A DNA stretch of 64,000 nucleotides from Betaproteobacteria bacterium SCN1. Lineage in GTDB: Bacteria > Pseudomonadota > Gammaproteobacteria > Burkholderiales > Thiobacillaceae. This document shows, one piece after another, positions 38,276 through 47,099 of the stretch. The notes below the pieces were generated by a model. The model searched no databases. It worked only from the letters and a program-made list of their open reading frames with translations, and was not told where the DNA came from. Positions within the stretch are counted from its first letter, which is position 1. The number at the start of each line of letters is the position of its first letter. The position numbers and the translations under genes are program-made. The stretch lies in assembly GCA_008923315.1 (NCBI GenBank), contig WBSF01000006.1:1-64000 (forward strand). The letters are read 5' to 3'.

Positions 38276-39681
38276 GCGCGATTCAACCGGTCATCCTCTG
38301 GACCGATGCCCTGGTCTTCGTGCTCGTCGCGGCCGGTGTCGCGCTGACGCTGTACATTCGCCGCCATGCCCATTTGCGCGCGCCGTGGGGCGAAGTCGCG
38401 CGGCGGCCCATGGCGGCCGGCGCCGCGCTGGTCCTGCTGGCATTCGTGACTGTCGGCCTGCTCGATTCGCTGCACTACCGCGAGCGTCTGCCCGACAGCC
38501 CGCCCGACAAACCGCAGTACTCGGTCGAAGTGCTGTCGGCGTTCGACGCGCTGGTCGGCACGCTGCGCACCCGGCAGGAGAAAACCTATTCCGCCCCGCT
38601 GGCCATGCACCTCTACGCCAAGGAATTCGTCGAGCGCGACGGCGCGGCCGTGCGGGTCTATCCGCGCCTGAAATACGGCGGTGCGCATCTGGCCGATGAG
38701 GCCGGGCGCATGCCGGACATCGCGCGCCGCGTCATGCTCGGCATCGCGCAGGGCGTGTCGGTGGCGTTCCTGGTATTCGGCGCACTTGCGGCGTGGCAGG
38801 CTGCGCGGCGGAAGCAGCGTTACGGAGAATGGCTCGCCGACTGGGGGCAGGGCCGTCTGGGCTGGCCCGGACGCACCGTGGTTCTGGTCGTCGCGCTGCT
38901 GGCGACAACGGTTGCAGTACTGCTTCATCTTGCTGCCGGCTACCACGTGCTGGGCACCGACAAGGTCGGGCAGGACGTGCTCTACATCAGCCTCAAGAGC
39001 ATCCGCACCGGCCTGGTGATCGGTACGCTCACCACGCTGGTCACGCTGCCGCTCGCGATCGGACTCGGTATCGCCGCCGGCTACTTCCGGGGCTGGGTCG
39101 ATGATGTCATCCAGTACGTCTACACCGTGCTCAATTCGATTCCCGGCGTATTGCTGATTGCCGCCGCCGTGCTCATCGTGCAGGTCTATATCGAATCCCG
39201 CCCCGAGCTGTTCGATACCGCCGCTGCACGTGCCGACATCCGGCTGCTCGCGCTCTGCCTCATCATGGGCGTGACGAGCTGGACCAGCCTCGCACGCCTG
39301 CTGCGCGGCGAATCGCTCAAGTTGCGCACGCTCGACTACGTCGAGGCCGCACGGGCCTTCGGTGTGTCGCATACGCGCATCATCGGCCGCCACATTTTCC
39401 CCAATGTCTTCCATCTCGTGCTGATCGCCATCGTGATCGACTTTTCCGGACTGGTGCTCGCCGAGGCGGTCCTGTCCTATGTCGGCGTCGGCGTTGATCC
39501 CACCATGTACAGCTGGGGCAACATGATCAACGGCGCGCGCCTCGAACTCGCGCGTGAACCGGTGGTGTGGTGGCAGCTCGGCGCAGCGTTCGTTTTCATG
39601 TTCGCGCTGGTGCTGGCGGCCAACCTGTTCGCCGACGGCGTACGCGACGCTTTCGACCCGCGCATGGGTGGCCGGCGATGA
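38272..39681 (+). CDS. Peptide-type ABC transporter permease (DppC/YejE-like), enlarged
   Basis: A 469-residue permease, longer than the usual 280-350 of this class. The EAA loop KLRTLDYVEAARAFGVSHTRIIGRHIFPN and the C-terminal helices match DppC/YejE. Extra N-terminal sequence includes a first helix near residues 8-27, another at about 44-63, and a soluble stretch from about 65 to 155 containing NGxxPxxKYGGAH-like sequence (YPRLKYGGAHLADEAG). The standard core starts near residue 200. YejE proteins also have a periplasmic insert, so a YejABEF-like system is possible. It overlaps the ATPase gene by 4 bases. Confidence 0.88.
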   Translation: MSAIQPVILWTDALVFVLVAAGVALTLYIRRHAHLRAPWGEVARRPMAAGAALVLLAFVTVGLLDSLHYRERLPDSPPDKPQYSVEVLSAFDALVGTLRTRQEKTYSAPLAMHLYAKEFVERDGAAVRVYPRLKYGGAHLADEAGRMPDIARRVMLGIAQGVSVAFLVFGALAAWQAARRKQRYGEWLADWGQGRLGWPGRTVVLVVALLATTVAVLLHLAAGYHVLGTDKVGQDVLYISLKSIRTGLVIGTLTTLVTLPLAIGLGIAAGYFRGWVDDVIQYVYTVLNSIPGVLLIAAAVLIVQVYIESRPELFDTAAARADIRLLALCLIMGVTSWTSLARLLRGESLKLRTLDYVEAARAFGVSHTRIIGRHIFPNVFHLVLIAIVIDFSGLVLAEAVLSYVGVGVDPTMYSWGNMINGARLELAREPVVWWQLGAAFVFMFALVLAANLFADGVRDAFDPRMGGRR

Positions 39682-41648
39682 GCGGCCTGCTGCGCGTCGA
39701 AAATCTTGCGGTCGAGATCGATGGCGCGCGCGTCGTCGACGGCGTGACTTTTGGCGTGGCGGCCGGCGAGACTTACGCCCTGCTGGGCGAGTCGGGCTGC
39801 GGCAAGTCGATGACTGCGCTCGCGCTGATGCGCCTCCTGCCGGACGGCGGGCAGCTTGTCTCCGGCACGATCCGGCTCGGCGACACGGATGTGCGCACGC
39901 TGTCCGAGCGCAACATGCGCACGGTGCGCGGGGGCCGCATGGGCATGATCTTTCAGGAGCCGATGCTCGCGCTGAATCCGGTGCTCAAGGTCGGATACCA
40001 GATTGGCGAGGCGTTGACGCTCCATCGCGGCCTGACCGGACTGGCCGCACAGGAAGCGGCGCGCGCCCTGCTCGATGCCGTGGGCGTGCCGGACCCGGCG
40101 CGCCGGCTGGACAGCTATCCCTTCGAGCTTTCGGGCGGTCTGCGCCAGCGTGCGATGATTGCGATGGCCCTGGCGGGCGAACCCGATCTGCTGATCGCAG
40201 ACGAGCCGACAACCGCGCTCGATGTCACCATCCAGGCCCAGGTGCTCGATCTGTTGCGCAGCCTGCGCAGCGCGCGCGGCATGGGCATGCTGCTGATCAC
40301 GCATGATCTCGGCGTAGTCGCGGAAAACGCCGATCGTGTCGGCGTGATGTATGCCGGCGAGTTGATCGAGGAGGGCGCACGCACGGACTTTTTCGCCGCG
40401 CCGCAGCATCCTTACAGCCGTATGCTGTTCGCCGCGCTGCCGCAGCCCGGGCGCGGCCGCCTGGCTACGCTGGCGGGCCAGGTGCCACGTCCGGGGGAAA
40501 TGCCGCATGGCTGCCGTTTTGCGGCGCGCTGTCCGCATGCGGTGCAGCGCTGCCGCCTGGAATCGCCGGACTGGCAGACGCTGGGCACGCAGCGGGTGCG
40601 CTGCCATTTCGCGGGGCAGCTCGACGGCCATTCGCGGCCGGCTGTACCCGCCGAAGCGGATGTGGCGCGCGCTGGCGAATCTGCAGAGACGCCGTTGCTG
40701 GCGGTCGACGATCTGAAGGTGCATTTTCAGATCCGCCGGGGGTTCATCCAGCGCACAGTCGGACATGTGCGTGCCGTCGATGGCGTCAGTCTGGCCGTTT
40801 CGGCAGGGCGGACGCTGGCGCTCGTGGGGGAGTCGGGCTGCGGCAAGACCACGGTTGGCAAGGCGCTGCTGGATCTGGTCGTACCGACTGCAGGTAGCAT
40901 ACGGTTCGGCGGAGAGACGCTGGCGGCCGGCAATCTGGCACGCCTGCGCCGCCAGGCGCAGATGGTGTTCCAGGATCCGTTCGGTTCGCTCAATCCGCGC
41001 ATGCGCGTTGCGGATATCCTGCTCGAAGGCATGGAGGCGCTCGAGGTGGGTGACGCGGCGCAGCGCCGCGAAGCCGTCGCGCATCTGCTGAGGCAGGTCG
41101 GCCTGCCCGACGACGCGGGCGAGCGCTATCCCCATGCCTTTTCCGGCGGCCAGCGTCAGCGCATCGCCATTGCCCGTGCGCTGGCGGTGTCGCCGCGGCT
41201 GATGATCTGCGACGAGCCGACGAGTGCGCTCGATGTGTCGGTTCAGGCGCAGATTCTCAATCTGCTGAAGGATCTGCAGGCCGAGCTCGGTCTGGCGTAT
41301 CTGTTCATCACCCACAATCTGGCCGTCGTCGACTACCTCGCGCACGAGATCGCGGTGATGTATCTCGGCCGCATCGTCGAATCGGGGCCGGCGGCCGAGG
41401 TGTTGCGCGCGCCGCGCCATCCCTATGCGCAGGCGCTGGTCGCGGCCATTCCCCGCATCGATGCGGCCGCGCCCGCCAGGCCGCGCCTCGCAGGCGATCA
41501 GCCGTCGCCACTCGATCCGCCCGCGGGCTGCCACTTCCATCCGCGCTGCCCGCACGCCGGCGACGTCTGCCGGCAGCGCTATCCCGAGGAAACGCATCTG
41601 GGAGACCGCATCGTGCGCTGTCACTGGGTGGCGGGCGTGACCGGCTGA
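39678..41648 (+). CDS. Fused double ABC ATPase for the peptide-type importer
   Basis: A 656-residue protein with two complete ATP-binding domains in tandem, equivalent to DppD plus DppF or to YejF. The first has Walker [18 protein letters not shown], signature [15 protein letters not shown] and Walker [13 protein letters not shown]; the second has [32 protein letters not shown] and [13 protein letters not shown]. Each is followed by the Cys-containing oligopeptide-transporter tail motif ([14 protein letters not shown] and [14 protein letters not shown]), known to carry iron-sulfur clusters in some members. It completes the four-gene importer. Confidence 0.93.
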   Translation: MSGLLRVENLAVEIDGARVVDGVTFGVAAGETYALLGESGCGKSMTALALMRLLPDGGQLVSGTIRLGDTDVRTLSERNMRTVRGGRMGMIFQEPMLALNPVLKVGYQIGEALTLHRGLTGLAAQEAARALLDAVGVPDPARRLDSYPFELSGGLRQRAMIAMALAGEPDLLIADEPTTALDVTIQAQVLDLLRSLRSARGMGMLLITHDLGVVAENADRVGVMYAGELIEEGARTDFFAAPQHPYSRMLFAALPQPGRGRLATLAGQVPRPGEMPHGCRFAARCPHAVQRCRLESPDWQTLGTQRVRCHFAGQLDGHSRPAVPAEADVARAGESAETPLLAVDDLKVHFQIRRGFIQRTVGHVRAVDGVSLAVSAGRTLALVGESGCGKTTVGKALLDLVVPTAGSIRFGGETLAAGNLARLRRQAQMVFQDPFGSLNPRMRVADILLEGMEALEVGDAAQRREAVAHLLRQVGLPDDAGERYPHAFSGGQRQRIAIARALAVSPRLMICDEPTSALDVSVQAQILNLLKDLQAELGLAYLFITHNLAVVDYLAHEIAVMYLGRIVESGPAAEVLRAPRHPYAQALVAAIPRIDAAAPARPRLAGDQPSPLDPPAGCHFHPRCPHAGDVCRQRYPEETHLGDRIVRCHWVAGVTG

Positions 41649-41715
41649 GCGCGCGCCGCGCACAGCCTGCCGATTTTCCGGTGGCGACGTGCCGGGCGTA
41701 GAGTCGGCCTTTCAA

Positions 41716-41741
41716 GGCCTGCCGCGCAGTCGCGGCAGGCC
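41716..41741. repeat. GC-rich hairpin between the ABC ATPase and the CDF gene
   Basis: A perfect 11-bp stem (GGCCTGCCGCG, 41716-41726, with CGCGGCAGGCC, 41731-41741) around CAGT. No T-run follows, so it is not a standard terminator; it lies 15 bases before the next start and could affect RNA stability or translation. Confidence 0.6.
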
Positions 41742-41755
41742 ATCGGGAGCAATCC

Positions 41756-42367
41756 ATGGCGGGTTTGTGTTGCGAGAACAATTGTGCGGTGGACGCGTTG
41801 CAAGCGCGGCAAAAGGGCACCCTGGTCAAGGTGCTGTGGATCAATGCGGCCATGTTCCTGGTCATCATTGCGGCGGCGTTCTACGGGCGGTCCGCCGCCT
41901 TGTTTTCCGACAGTCTGGACAACCTCGGCGATGCCCTGACCTACGGCCTGAGCCTGTACGCCGTCTCCCGGAGCACGCAGGTTAAGGCGCGCATCGCCTT
42001 CATCAAGGGCGGCCTCATTTTCCTGGGGGCCTCGTTCGTCGTCGGGCAGATCGTCTGGAAGCTCATCCATCCCGTCGTGCCGTCGTACGAGGTCATGGGC
42101 ATCTTCAGTCTGCTCGGCCTGGGTGCCAACGGCCTGTGTCTGTGGCTCTTGTGGCGGCATCGCGCGGACGACATCAACATGCGTTCAGTATACGAATGCT
42201 CGCGCAACGACATTGCGTCCAACCTGTCGGTATTTCTGGCGGCTGGCGGCGTCTGGCTGTTCGAAGCGGGCTGGCCGGACATCGTCGTGGCCGCAGGGCT
42301 GGCGGCGTTGCTGCTGCGGTCGTCGGGCCGCGTCATGCGCGGCGCGATGCGGGAACTCGGGGCATAA
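41756..42367 (+). CDS. CDF-like cation transporter with Cys-rich N-terminus
   Basis: A 203-residue membrane protein resembling the membrane half of cation diffusion facilitators, which export Zn, Co, Fe or similar ions. It has five to six hydrophobic helices. Metal-site-like Asp residues lie in SDSLDNLGDALTYGLSL (about 44-60) and RNDIASNLSVFLAAGG. The C-terminal cytoplasmic CDF domain is absent. The N-terminus CCENNCAVD carries three Cys residues, a possible metal-binding handle. Start ATG at 41756, with GGGAGC about 8 bases upstream. It is probably translated independently of the ABC genes. Confidence 0.82.
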   Translation: MAGLCCENNCAVDALQARQKGTLVKVLWINAAMFLVIIAAAFYGRSAALFSDSLDNLGDALTYGLSLYAVSRSTQVKARIAFIKGGLIFLGASFVVGQIVWKLIHPVVPSYEVMGIFSLLGLGANGLCLWLLWRHRADDINMRSVYECSRNDIASNLSVFLAAGGVWLFEAGWPDIVVAAGLAALLLRSSGRVMRGAMRELGA

Positions 42368-42397
42368 TTCCGTCGCATCCGATCTCATCAGCCCTTC

Positions 42398-42604
42398 ATG
42401 GCTTCATTCATGAACGCACCTAAACGTCCGCCCGTATTCTGGATCGGCAACGGCATCCTCGCCGTGGCCATGCTGATGCTGTTCTACATGGGACCGCTGT
42501 CCGACGCGCTGGGCATCTGGGCGGCCGTGCTGTGGATGGTCGTGGCCGGGGTTGGCATGGCCTTGCTGCTGTCGGACAAGTCGGAACCGCCCGCGCCCGA
42601 CTGA
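42398..42604 (+). CDS. Small two-helix membrane protein
   Basis: A 68-residue protein with two hydrophobic helices (WIGNGILAVAMLMLFYMG and LGIWAAVLWMVVAGVGMALL) and a short acidic Pro-rich tail. The ATG at 42398 or at 42410 (MNAPKRPPVF) could start it; neither has a clear ribosome-binding site. I do not know its function. It follows the CDF gene by 30 bases on the same strand. Confidence 0.7.
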   Translation: MASFMNAPKRPPVFWIGNGILAVAMLMLFYMGPLSDALGIWAAVLWMVVAGVGMALLLSDKSEPPAPD

Positions 42605-42611
42605 GGGGCGT

Positions 42612-44192
42612 TCAGGGGCGTTTGACGGTGAGGCGCTGGCCGGGACGGATGGTGCTGCTTTTCCGCATGGCAGGATTCCAGGCCTTGAGATTCGCGAGGC
42701 TCACGTCGAAGCGATCGGCGATCGCGTGCAGGGTGTCGCCGCTTCGGACGGTGTAATGGCGGGGTGCGGCCAGTTTTTCGGCACGCGGCGCGAAAGCAAC
42801 CTTGCGGACGGGCTCGGCCAGGGTCTCGGGTTCGGTACCCGCCGGCAGTTTCAGGATCTGCCCCGGCTTGAGCATGCCGTCGAAATCGGGATTGGCGGCG
42901 AGGATCTGCGCCACGGTGAGTCCCCGGTTGCGGGCGATGCCGTAGAGGGTGTCGCCGCGTTGTGCCTGGTAGTCGCCGGTCGGGACGGAGCGTGTTGCGA
43001 TGCCTGCTGCCGCACGCTGCCGGACGGGCACCAGGATGGTCTGCGCCCGGACGAACCGGCCGTTCCTGAGATGGAACTGATTGTGGCTTTCCAGACGTTC
43101 GAGGCTGATGCCAAAGCGTTTGGCCAGCGTTGCGGGCCGTTCGCCGCGTTGTACGGTGTGGGGCTCCCAGCGGTCCCAGTCGCCCGATTCCAGATTGCGC
43201 TGGAAGGTGTCGGCCTGGCCGGCCGGAACCAGCAGATTGACCGGCGCATCCGCTCGAATGAGCTTGCGGGGGAAGGCGGCATTGAGGGCGAGGAATTCCT
43301 CGCGGCTCGTGCCGGCCAGCCGCGCGGCCGACTGCAGGTCCATGTTGGCGGCATGCACCGTGACCTGTTCGAAATAAGGCTGGTTGGGCAAGGGATCGAG
43401 CGCCACGCTGAATTGTTGGGGCGCCTGGATGAGGCGCTTCATGGCCAGCAGCTTGGGCACGTAATTCCGCGTTTCGGCGGGGAGAGGCAGGCTGGCGTAG
43501 TCGGTGGGCAGGCCTTGTGCCAGATTTTTCTGGATGGCGCGGGCGACGCAGCCTTCGCCGCAATTGTAGGCGGCCAGCGCGAGTTGCCAGTCGCCGAAAT
43601 CGAGATAGAGCTTGCCCAGGTAATCGAGCGCGGCGTTCGTCGCGGCGGTGAAGTCGCGGCGGCCGTCGTACCAGCTGTCCTGCCTCAGACCGTAGTGGCG
43701 GCCGGTGGCAGGGATGAATTGCCAGATGCCCGAGGCGTCGGACGGGGACAGCGCGGTGGGGTTGAATGCGCTCTCTATCATCGGCAGCAGCGCGATCTCG
43801 GTCGGCATGGCCCGATGGTCGACTTCCTGCACGATATGGTAGAGGTAGCGGCGCGCGCGTTCGACGATGCGCTGTACGTAGTCGGGGCGCGAGGCATACC
43901 AATTGGTCTGGACAGCGACGAGCGGGTTCTGTTCGGCTGTAGCGTCGATCTTGAAACCGTCGCGGATGCGCTGCCAGACGTCCGTTTCGACCGGGGCGGT
44001 TTCGACGGAGAGGTCGTCGGCGTCGGCCGTTTGTTCAGCGTGCCATTGCAGCGACTGGAACCCGGGTGCCCCGCCGGCGGCGTGTGCGGACAGCCCGGCC
44101 GAGGCCAGCAGCAGGATCAGGGCGCGCCCGAATCCGGGCGGGGTGAACAGGGGGGCGGGCAATCCATGCTCCCGTTTTGCGACAGGGAGCAT
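42612..44192 (-). CDS. mltD: Membrane-bound lytic murein transglycosylase MltD with three LysM repeats
   Basis: A 526-residue cell-wall enzyme that cleaves peptidoglycan with formation of 1,6-anhydro-muramic acid. The signal-peptide region is FGRALILLLASAGLSAHAAGG. The catalytic Glu is near residue 140 in LPMIESAFNPTALSPSDASG, followed by GIWQFIPATGRHYGL and LALAAYNCGEGCVARAI. Three LysM domains lie at about 333-380, 403-450 and 480-526 (for example DYQAQRGDTLYGIARNRGL and HYTVRSGDTLHAIADRFDV). It is convergent with the small membrane protein gene and lies 38 bases downstream of gloB on the same strand. Confidence 0.93.
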   Translation of the reverse strand: MLPVAKREHGLPAPLFTPPGFGRALILLLASAGLSAHAAGGAPGFQSLQWHAEQTADADDLSVETAPVETDVWQRIRDGFKIDATAEQNPLVAVQTNWYASRPDYVQRIVERARRYLYHIVQEVDHRAMPTEIALLPMIESAFNPTALSPSDASGIWQFIPATGRHYGLRQDSWYDGRRDFTAATNAALDYLGKLYLDFGDWQLALAAYNCGEGCVARAIQKNLAQGLPTDYASLPLPAETRNYVPKLLAMKRLIQAPQQFSVALDPLPNQPYFEQVTVHAANMDLQSAARLAGTSREEFLALNAAFPRKLIRADAPVNLLVPAGQADTFQRNLESGDWDRWEPHTVQRGERPATLAKRFGISLERLESHNQFHLRNGRFVRAQTILVPVRQRAAAGIATRSVPTGDYQAQRGDTLYGIARNRGLTVAQILAANPDFDGMLKPGQILKLPAGTEPETLAEPVRKVAFAPRAEKLAAPRHYTVRSGDTLHAIADRFDVSLANLKAWNPAMRKSSTIRPGQRLTVKRP

Positions 44193-44230
44193 CGTATAGG
44201 CGCGAGCCCGGTATGGTCAACCTGGAAACA

Positions 44231-45010
44231 TCAGGGTTGCGTGGCGTCCCAGGCATCCTTGGCGGCGCGGATGGCGCCGAAGACTTCGTGCGGCAACGGG
44301 GCGGCGCGTTTCAGATAGCCGGCGGCGAAAGCGCGCATGTCGGCATCGTGGAAGCGCAGGAAGGGATTGGTGGTTCTTTCCAGTGCGAGCGGGGCGGGCA
44401 GGGTGGGCTGTCCGGCCGCCCGTGCGGCGCGGTCGCGGCGTTCGCGTTCGATCAGGGCGGGGTTGGCGCCATCGATGGTTTTTGCAAAGGCGATATTGGT
44501 CAGCGTGTATTCATGCGCGCAGCAGACTCGGGTAGCATCGGGCAGCGCAAGAATGGCGTCCAGACTGGTGGCCATGGTCGCAGCGTCGCCTTCGAACAGG
44601 CGGCCGCAGCCGCAGCCGAACACGGTGTCGCCGCAGAACAGGCAGCCATGACCGACGTAGCTGAGGTGGTCGAGCGTATGGCCGGGCGTGGACAGGACGT
44701 CGAAATGCAGGGCGGGCGCATCGATCGCAACCGTGTCGCCGCCGCGCACGGTATGCGTAATGCCGCGGATATTCGGGTTGGCGGGGCCGTAGACGGGGCA
44801 ATCGAAACGTTGACGCAGTGCCGCGATGCCGCCAGTATGATCGCCGTGATGATGCGTGATGAGCACGGCCGTGAGCGTGAGTGCGTGCGCATCGAGAAAT
44901 GCCAGCACCGGGGCGGCATCGCCGGGATCGACGGCAACGGCGTGGCGGCCGTCGTGCCAGAGCCAGATGTAGTTGTCGTCGAATGCGGGCAGGGGAATCA
45001 GCGTCGGCAT
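44231..45010 (-). CDS. gloB: Hydroxyacylglutathione hydrolase (glyoxalase II)
   Basis: GloB (259 residues) hydrolyses S-lactoylglutathione, the second step of methylglyoxal removal. The metallo-beta-lactamase zinc motif THHHGDHTGG is at about residues 51-60. Further metal ligands are in VLSTPGHTLDHLSYVGHG and LFCGDTVFGCGCGRLFEG, then CAHEYTLTNIAFA. ATG at 45010 gives MPTLIPLPAFDDNYIW; a start ten residues longer would overlap the divergent methyltransferase. The two genes start 28 bases apart. Confidence 0.95.
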   Translation of the reverse strand: MPTLIPLPAFDDNYIWLWHDGRHAVAVDPGDAAPVLAFLDAHALTLTAVLITHHHGDHTGGIAALRQRFDCPVYGPANPNIRGITHTVRGGDTVAIDAPALHFDVLSTPGHTLDHLSYVGHGCLFCGDTVFGCGCGRLFEGDAATMATSLDAILALPDATRVCCAHEYTLTNIAFAKTIDGANPALIERERRDRAARAAGQPTLPAPLALERTTNPFLRFHDADMRAFAAGYLKRAAPLPHEVFGAIRAAKDAWDATQP

Positions 45011-45038
45011 TGCGGGTGCGGTCGAAGGAGAAGACGTC

Positions 45039-45770
45039 ATGGTATCGAAACAGGATGGGGAATGGTTCGAGACGCCGTTGGGGCGGCATCTGCTGTTTCG
45101 CGAACAGCGCTATTTCGACAATGCGGTGTCGGATGTGTTCGGCTTCAATGCGGTACAGGTCGGCCTGCCCCGCATCGATTTCCTGCGCAACAGCCGGATC
45201 CCGCTGCGCGTGCGCTGCGAGGTCGAAGCGGCCGAGGTGCGGGCCGACCCGATGTTCCTGCCGTTCGAAAACCAGTCGCTCGATCTGCTGCTGCTGCCGC
45301 ACGTGCTCGAATACAGCGCCAATCCCCACCAGGTCCTGCGCGAGGCCGAACGGGTGCTGCGCCCGGAGGGCCGGTTGATCCTGTCCGGCTTCAACCCGCG
45401 CAGCCTGTGGGGACTGACGCGCAAACTCCACGGCGGCGAGCACGGCTATCCCTGGAACGGCAGTTTCCTCAACATTTCCCGCGTCAAGGACTGGATGGCG
45501 CTGCTCGGGCTGGAAGTGGCGGCCGGCAGCATGTGCTGCTACCGGCCGCCGATCAACCGCGACAACTGGCTGCGCCGTCTGCGTTTCATGGAACCGGCGG
45601 GCGACCGCTGGTGGGCGATGGGCGGCGGCGTGTATTTCCTGCAGGCAGTCAAGCGCGTGCAGGGCATGAACATCATCCAGCCGCAGTGGAAGACCCCCGT
45701 GACGCAGCGCCTGCTGTCGCCTGCCAAGGTGGTCGACATCAAACATTACCGGATGCGCCGTGAGCGCTGA
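45039..45770 (+). CDS. Class I SAM-dependent methyltransferase (gloB-rnhA linked)
   Basis: A 243-residue methyltransferase of the type 11 fold. The SAM region is weakly conserved, with [26 protein letters not shown] and [23 protein letters not shown]. This family is commonly found between gloB and rnhA in betaproteobacteria. Its substrate is not established. ATG at 45039 is preceded by AAGGAGAAG. The end overlaps rnhA by 11 bases. Confidence 0.87.
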   Translation: MVSKQDGEWFETPLGRHLLFREQRYFDNAVSDVFGFNAVQVGLPRIDFLRNSRIPLRVRCEVEAAEVRADPMFLPFENQSLDLLLLPHVLEYSANPHQVLREAERVLRPEGRLILSGFNPRSLWGLTRKLHGGEHGYPWNGSFLNISRVKDWMALLGLEVAAGSMCCYRPPINRDNWLRRLRFMEPAGDRWWAMGGGVYFLQAVKRVQGMNIIQPQWKTPVTQRLLSPAKVVDIKHYRMRRER

Positions 45771-46209
45771 CGTCATCCATATCTACAGCGACGGCGCGTG
45801 CAAGGGCAATCCGGGCGCGGGCGGCTGGGGTGCGCTGCTCGTCGCGGGCGGGCATCGCAAGGAAATCTTCGGCGGCGAGGCGGATACCACCAACAATCGC
45901 ATGGAAATGACGGCGGTCATCCAGGCGCTCGAACTGCTCAAACGCCCGTCCACCGTCGCCGTGCACACCGATTCGCAGTACGTGCAGAAAGGCATCAGCG
46001 AGTGGCTGCCGGGCTGGAAGCGGCGCAACTGGCGCACCGCCGACGGCAAACCGGTAAAAAACCAGGATTTGTGGGAGCGTCTGGATAAACTGGCCCAGCA
46101 CCATCGCATCGAATGGAACTGGGTGCGCGGCCATGCCGGCCATCCGGAAAACGAGCGCGCGGACGCCCTGGCGAACAAGGGCGTAGAACAATTGCAGGAG
46201 AAGGCATGA
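45760..46209 (+). CDS. rnhA: Ribonuclease HI
   Basis: RNase HI (149 residues) removes RNA from RNA-DNA hybrids. The acidic active-site residues are all present: Asp in [17 protein letters not shown], Glu in [14 protein letters not shown], Asp in [11 protein letters not shown] and Asp in [10 protein letters not shown] near the C-terminus. GTG at 45760 is the start and overlaps the methyltransferase end, so the pair is coupled. Confidence 0.97.
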   Translation: MSADVIHIYSDGACKGNPGAGGWGALLVAGGHRKEIFGGEADTTNNRMEMTAVIQALELLKRPSTVAVHTDSQYVQKGISEWLPGWKRRNWRTADGKPVKNQDLWERLDKLAQHHRIEWNWVRGHAGHPENERADALANKGVEQLQEKA

Positions 46210-46245
46210 ACCCCGGGCGGTCTTGCAAGCGAGTTTCGGTGCAGG

Positions 46246-46270
46246 CTGACATCGGCCATGCCGATGTCAG
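46246..46270. repeat. Perfect hairpin between rnhA and dnaQ
   Basis: An 11-bp stem (CTGACATCGGC, 46246-46256, with GCCGATGTCAG, 46260-46270) around CAT lies in the 164-base gap between rnhA and dnaQ. No T-run follows. No other gene is seen in this gap; it could be a regulatory site or a Rho-linked end. Confidence 0.55.
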
Positions 46271-46373
46271 GCCGCGAAGCTGTGGCCTAAGCCCGGACGA
46301 ACGGGCCGATGCGCTCGCCAATCCGGGAGCCGTGCAGGCCCGGCAACCATATTGATAAAACGGCCCGACGAGC

Positions 46374-47099
46374 ATGCGCCAAATCATCCTGGATACCGAA
46401 ACCACCGGACTGGATCCCAACCAGGGCCACCGCGTCATCGAGATCGCCGCGGTCGAGATGGTAAACCGGCGGCTGACCGGCGTGAATCTGCACCGTTACA
46501 TCCAGCCCGATCGCGAGATCGATGCCGGCGCCATGCAGGTGCATGGCATTAGCAACGAATTCCTGCTCGACAAGCCGCGCTTTGCCGATATCGCACGCGA
46601 ATTCGCCGAGTTTGTGCAGGGAGCCGAACTCATCATCCACAACGCCCCTTTCGACGTGGGGTTCCTGAACATGGAGCTGCGCCAGGCCGGCCTGCCCATG
46701 CTCGACGGCTGGGTCGGCGGCGTGACCGATACGCTCGCGATGGCGAAAGCGCTGCATCCCGGGCAGCGCAACAATCTCGACGCGTTGTGCAAGCGTTACG
46801 GCGTCGACAACTCGGCCCGCACGCTGCACGGCGCTCTGGTGGATTGCGAACTGCTCGCGGCCGTATATCTGGCGCTCACGCGCGGCCAGGAAAGCCTGTC
46901 GATCGGACTCGACGCGGACGAGGCCGGTCTGCGCGCTGCCTCGTCCCGCGAGCGGCCGCGGCCGCTGCGGCTGCAGGCCGGCGAAGCCGATCTGGCTGCG
47001 CATGCCGCGACGCTGGCCGCCATCGACAAGGAAAGCCGGGGCGGCTGCCTGTGGCGCGACGAACCGGTGGCGCAGGATGCCGCCGGGGGGCCGGCTTGA
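46374..47099 (+). CDS. dnaQ: DNA polymerase III epsilon subunit (3'-5' exonuclease)
   Basis: DnaQ (241 residues) proofreads for replicative polymerase III. Exo I is IILDTETTGLDPNQGHRVIE (residues 4-23), Exo II IIHNAPFDVGFLN and Exo III HGALVDCELLAAVYL. The remaining C-terminal part, which binds the alpha subunit, is about 60 residues. The rnhA-dnaQ neighbour arrangement is standard. It ends in TTGA, where the next gene may start. Confidence 0.97.
   Translation: MRQIILDTETTGLDPNQGHRVIEIAAVEMVNRRLTGVNLHRYIQPDREIDAGAMQVHGISNEFLLDKPRFADIAREFAEFVQGAELIIHNAPFDVGFLNMELRQAGLPMLDGWVGGVTDTLAMAKALHPGQRNNLDALCKRYGVDNSARTLHGALVDCELLAAVYLALTRGQESLSIGLDADEAGLRAASSRERPRPLRLQAGEADLAAHAATLAAIDKESRGGCLWRDEPVAQDAAGGPA

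Noticed and set aside
42484..43902. A 472-codon open frame on the minus strand inside mltD
   Set aside because: It is Arg/Pro-rich shadow sequence in another frame of mltD; the mltD frame has clear catalytic and LysM motifs.
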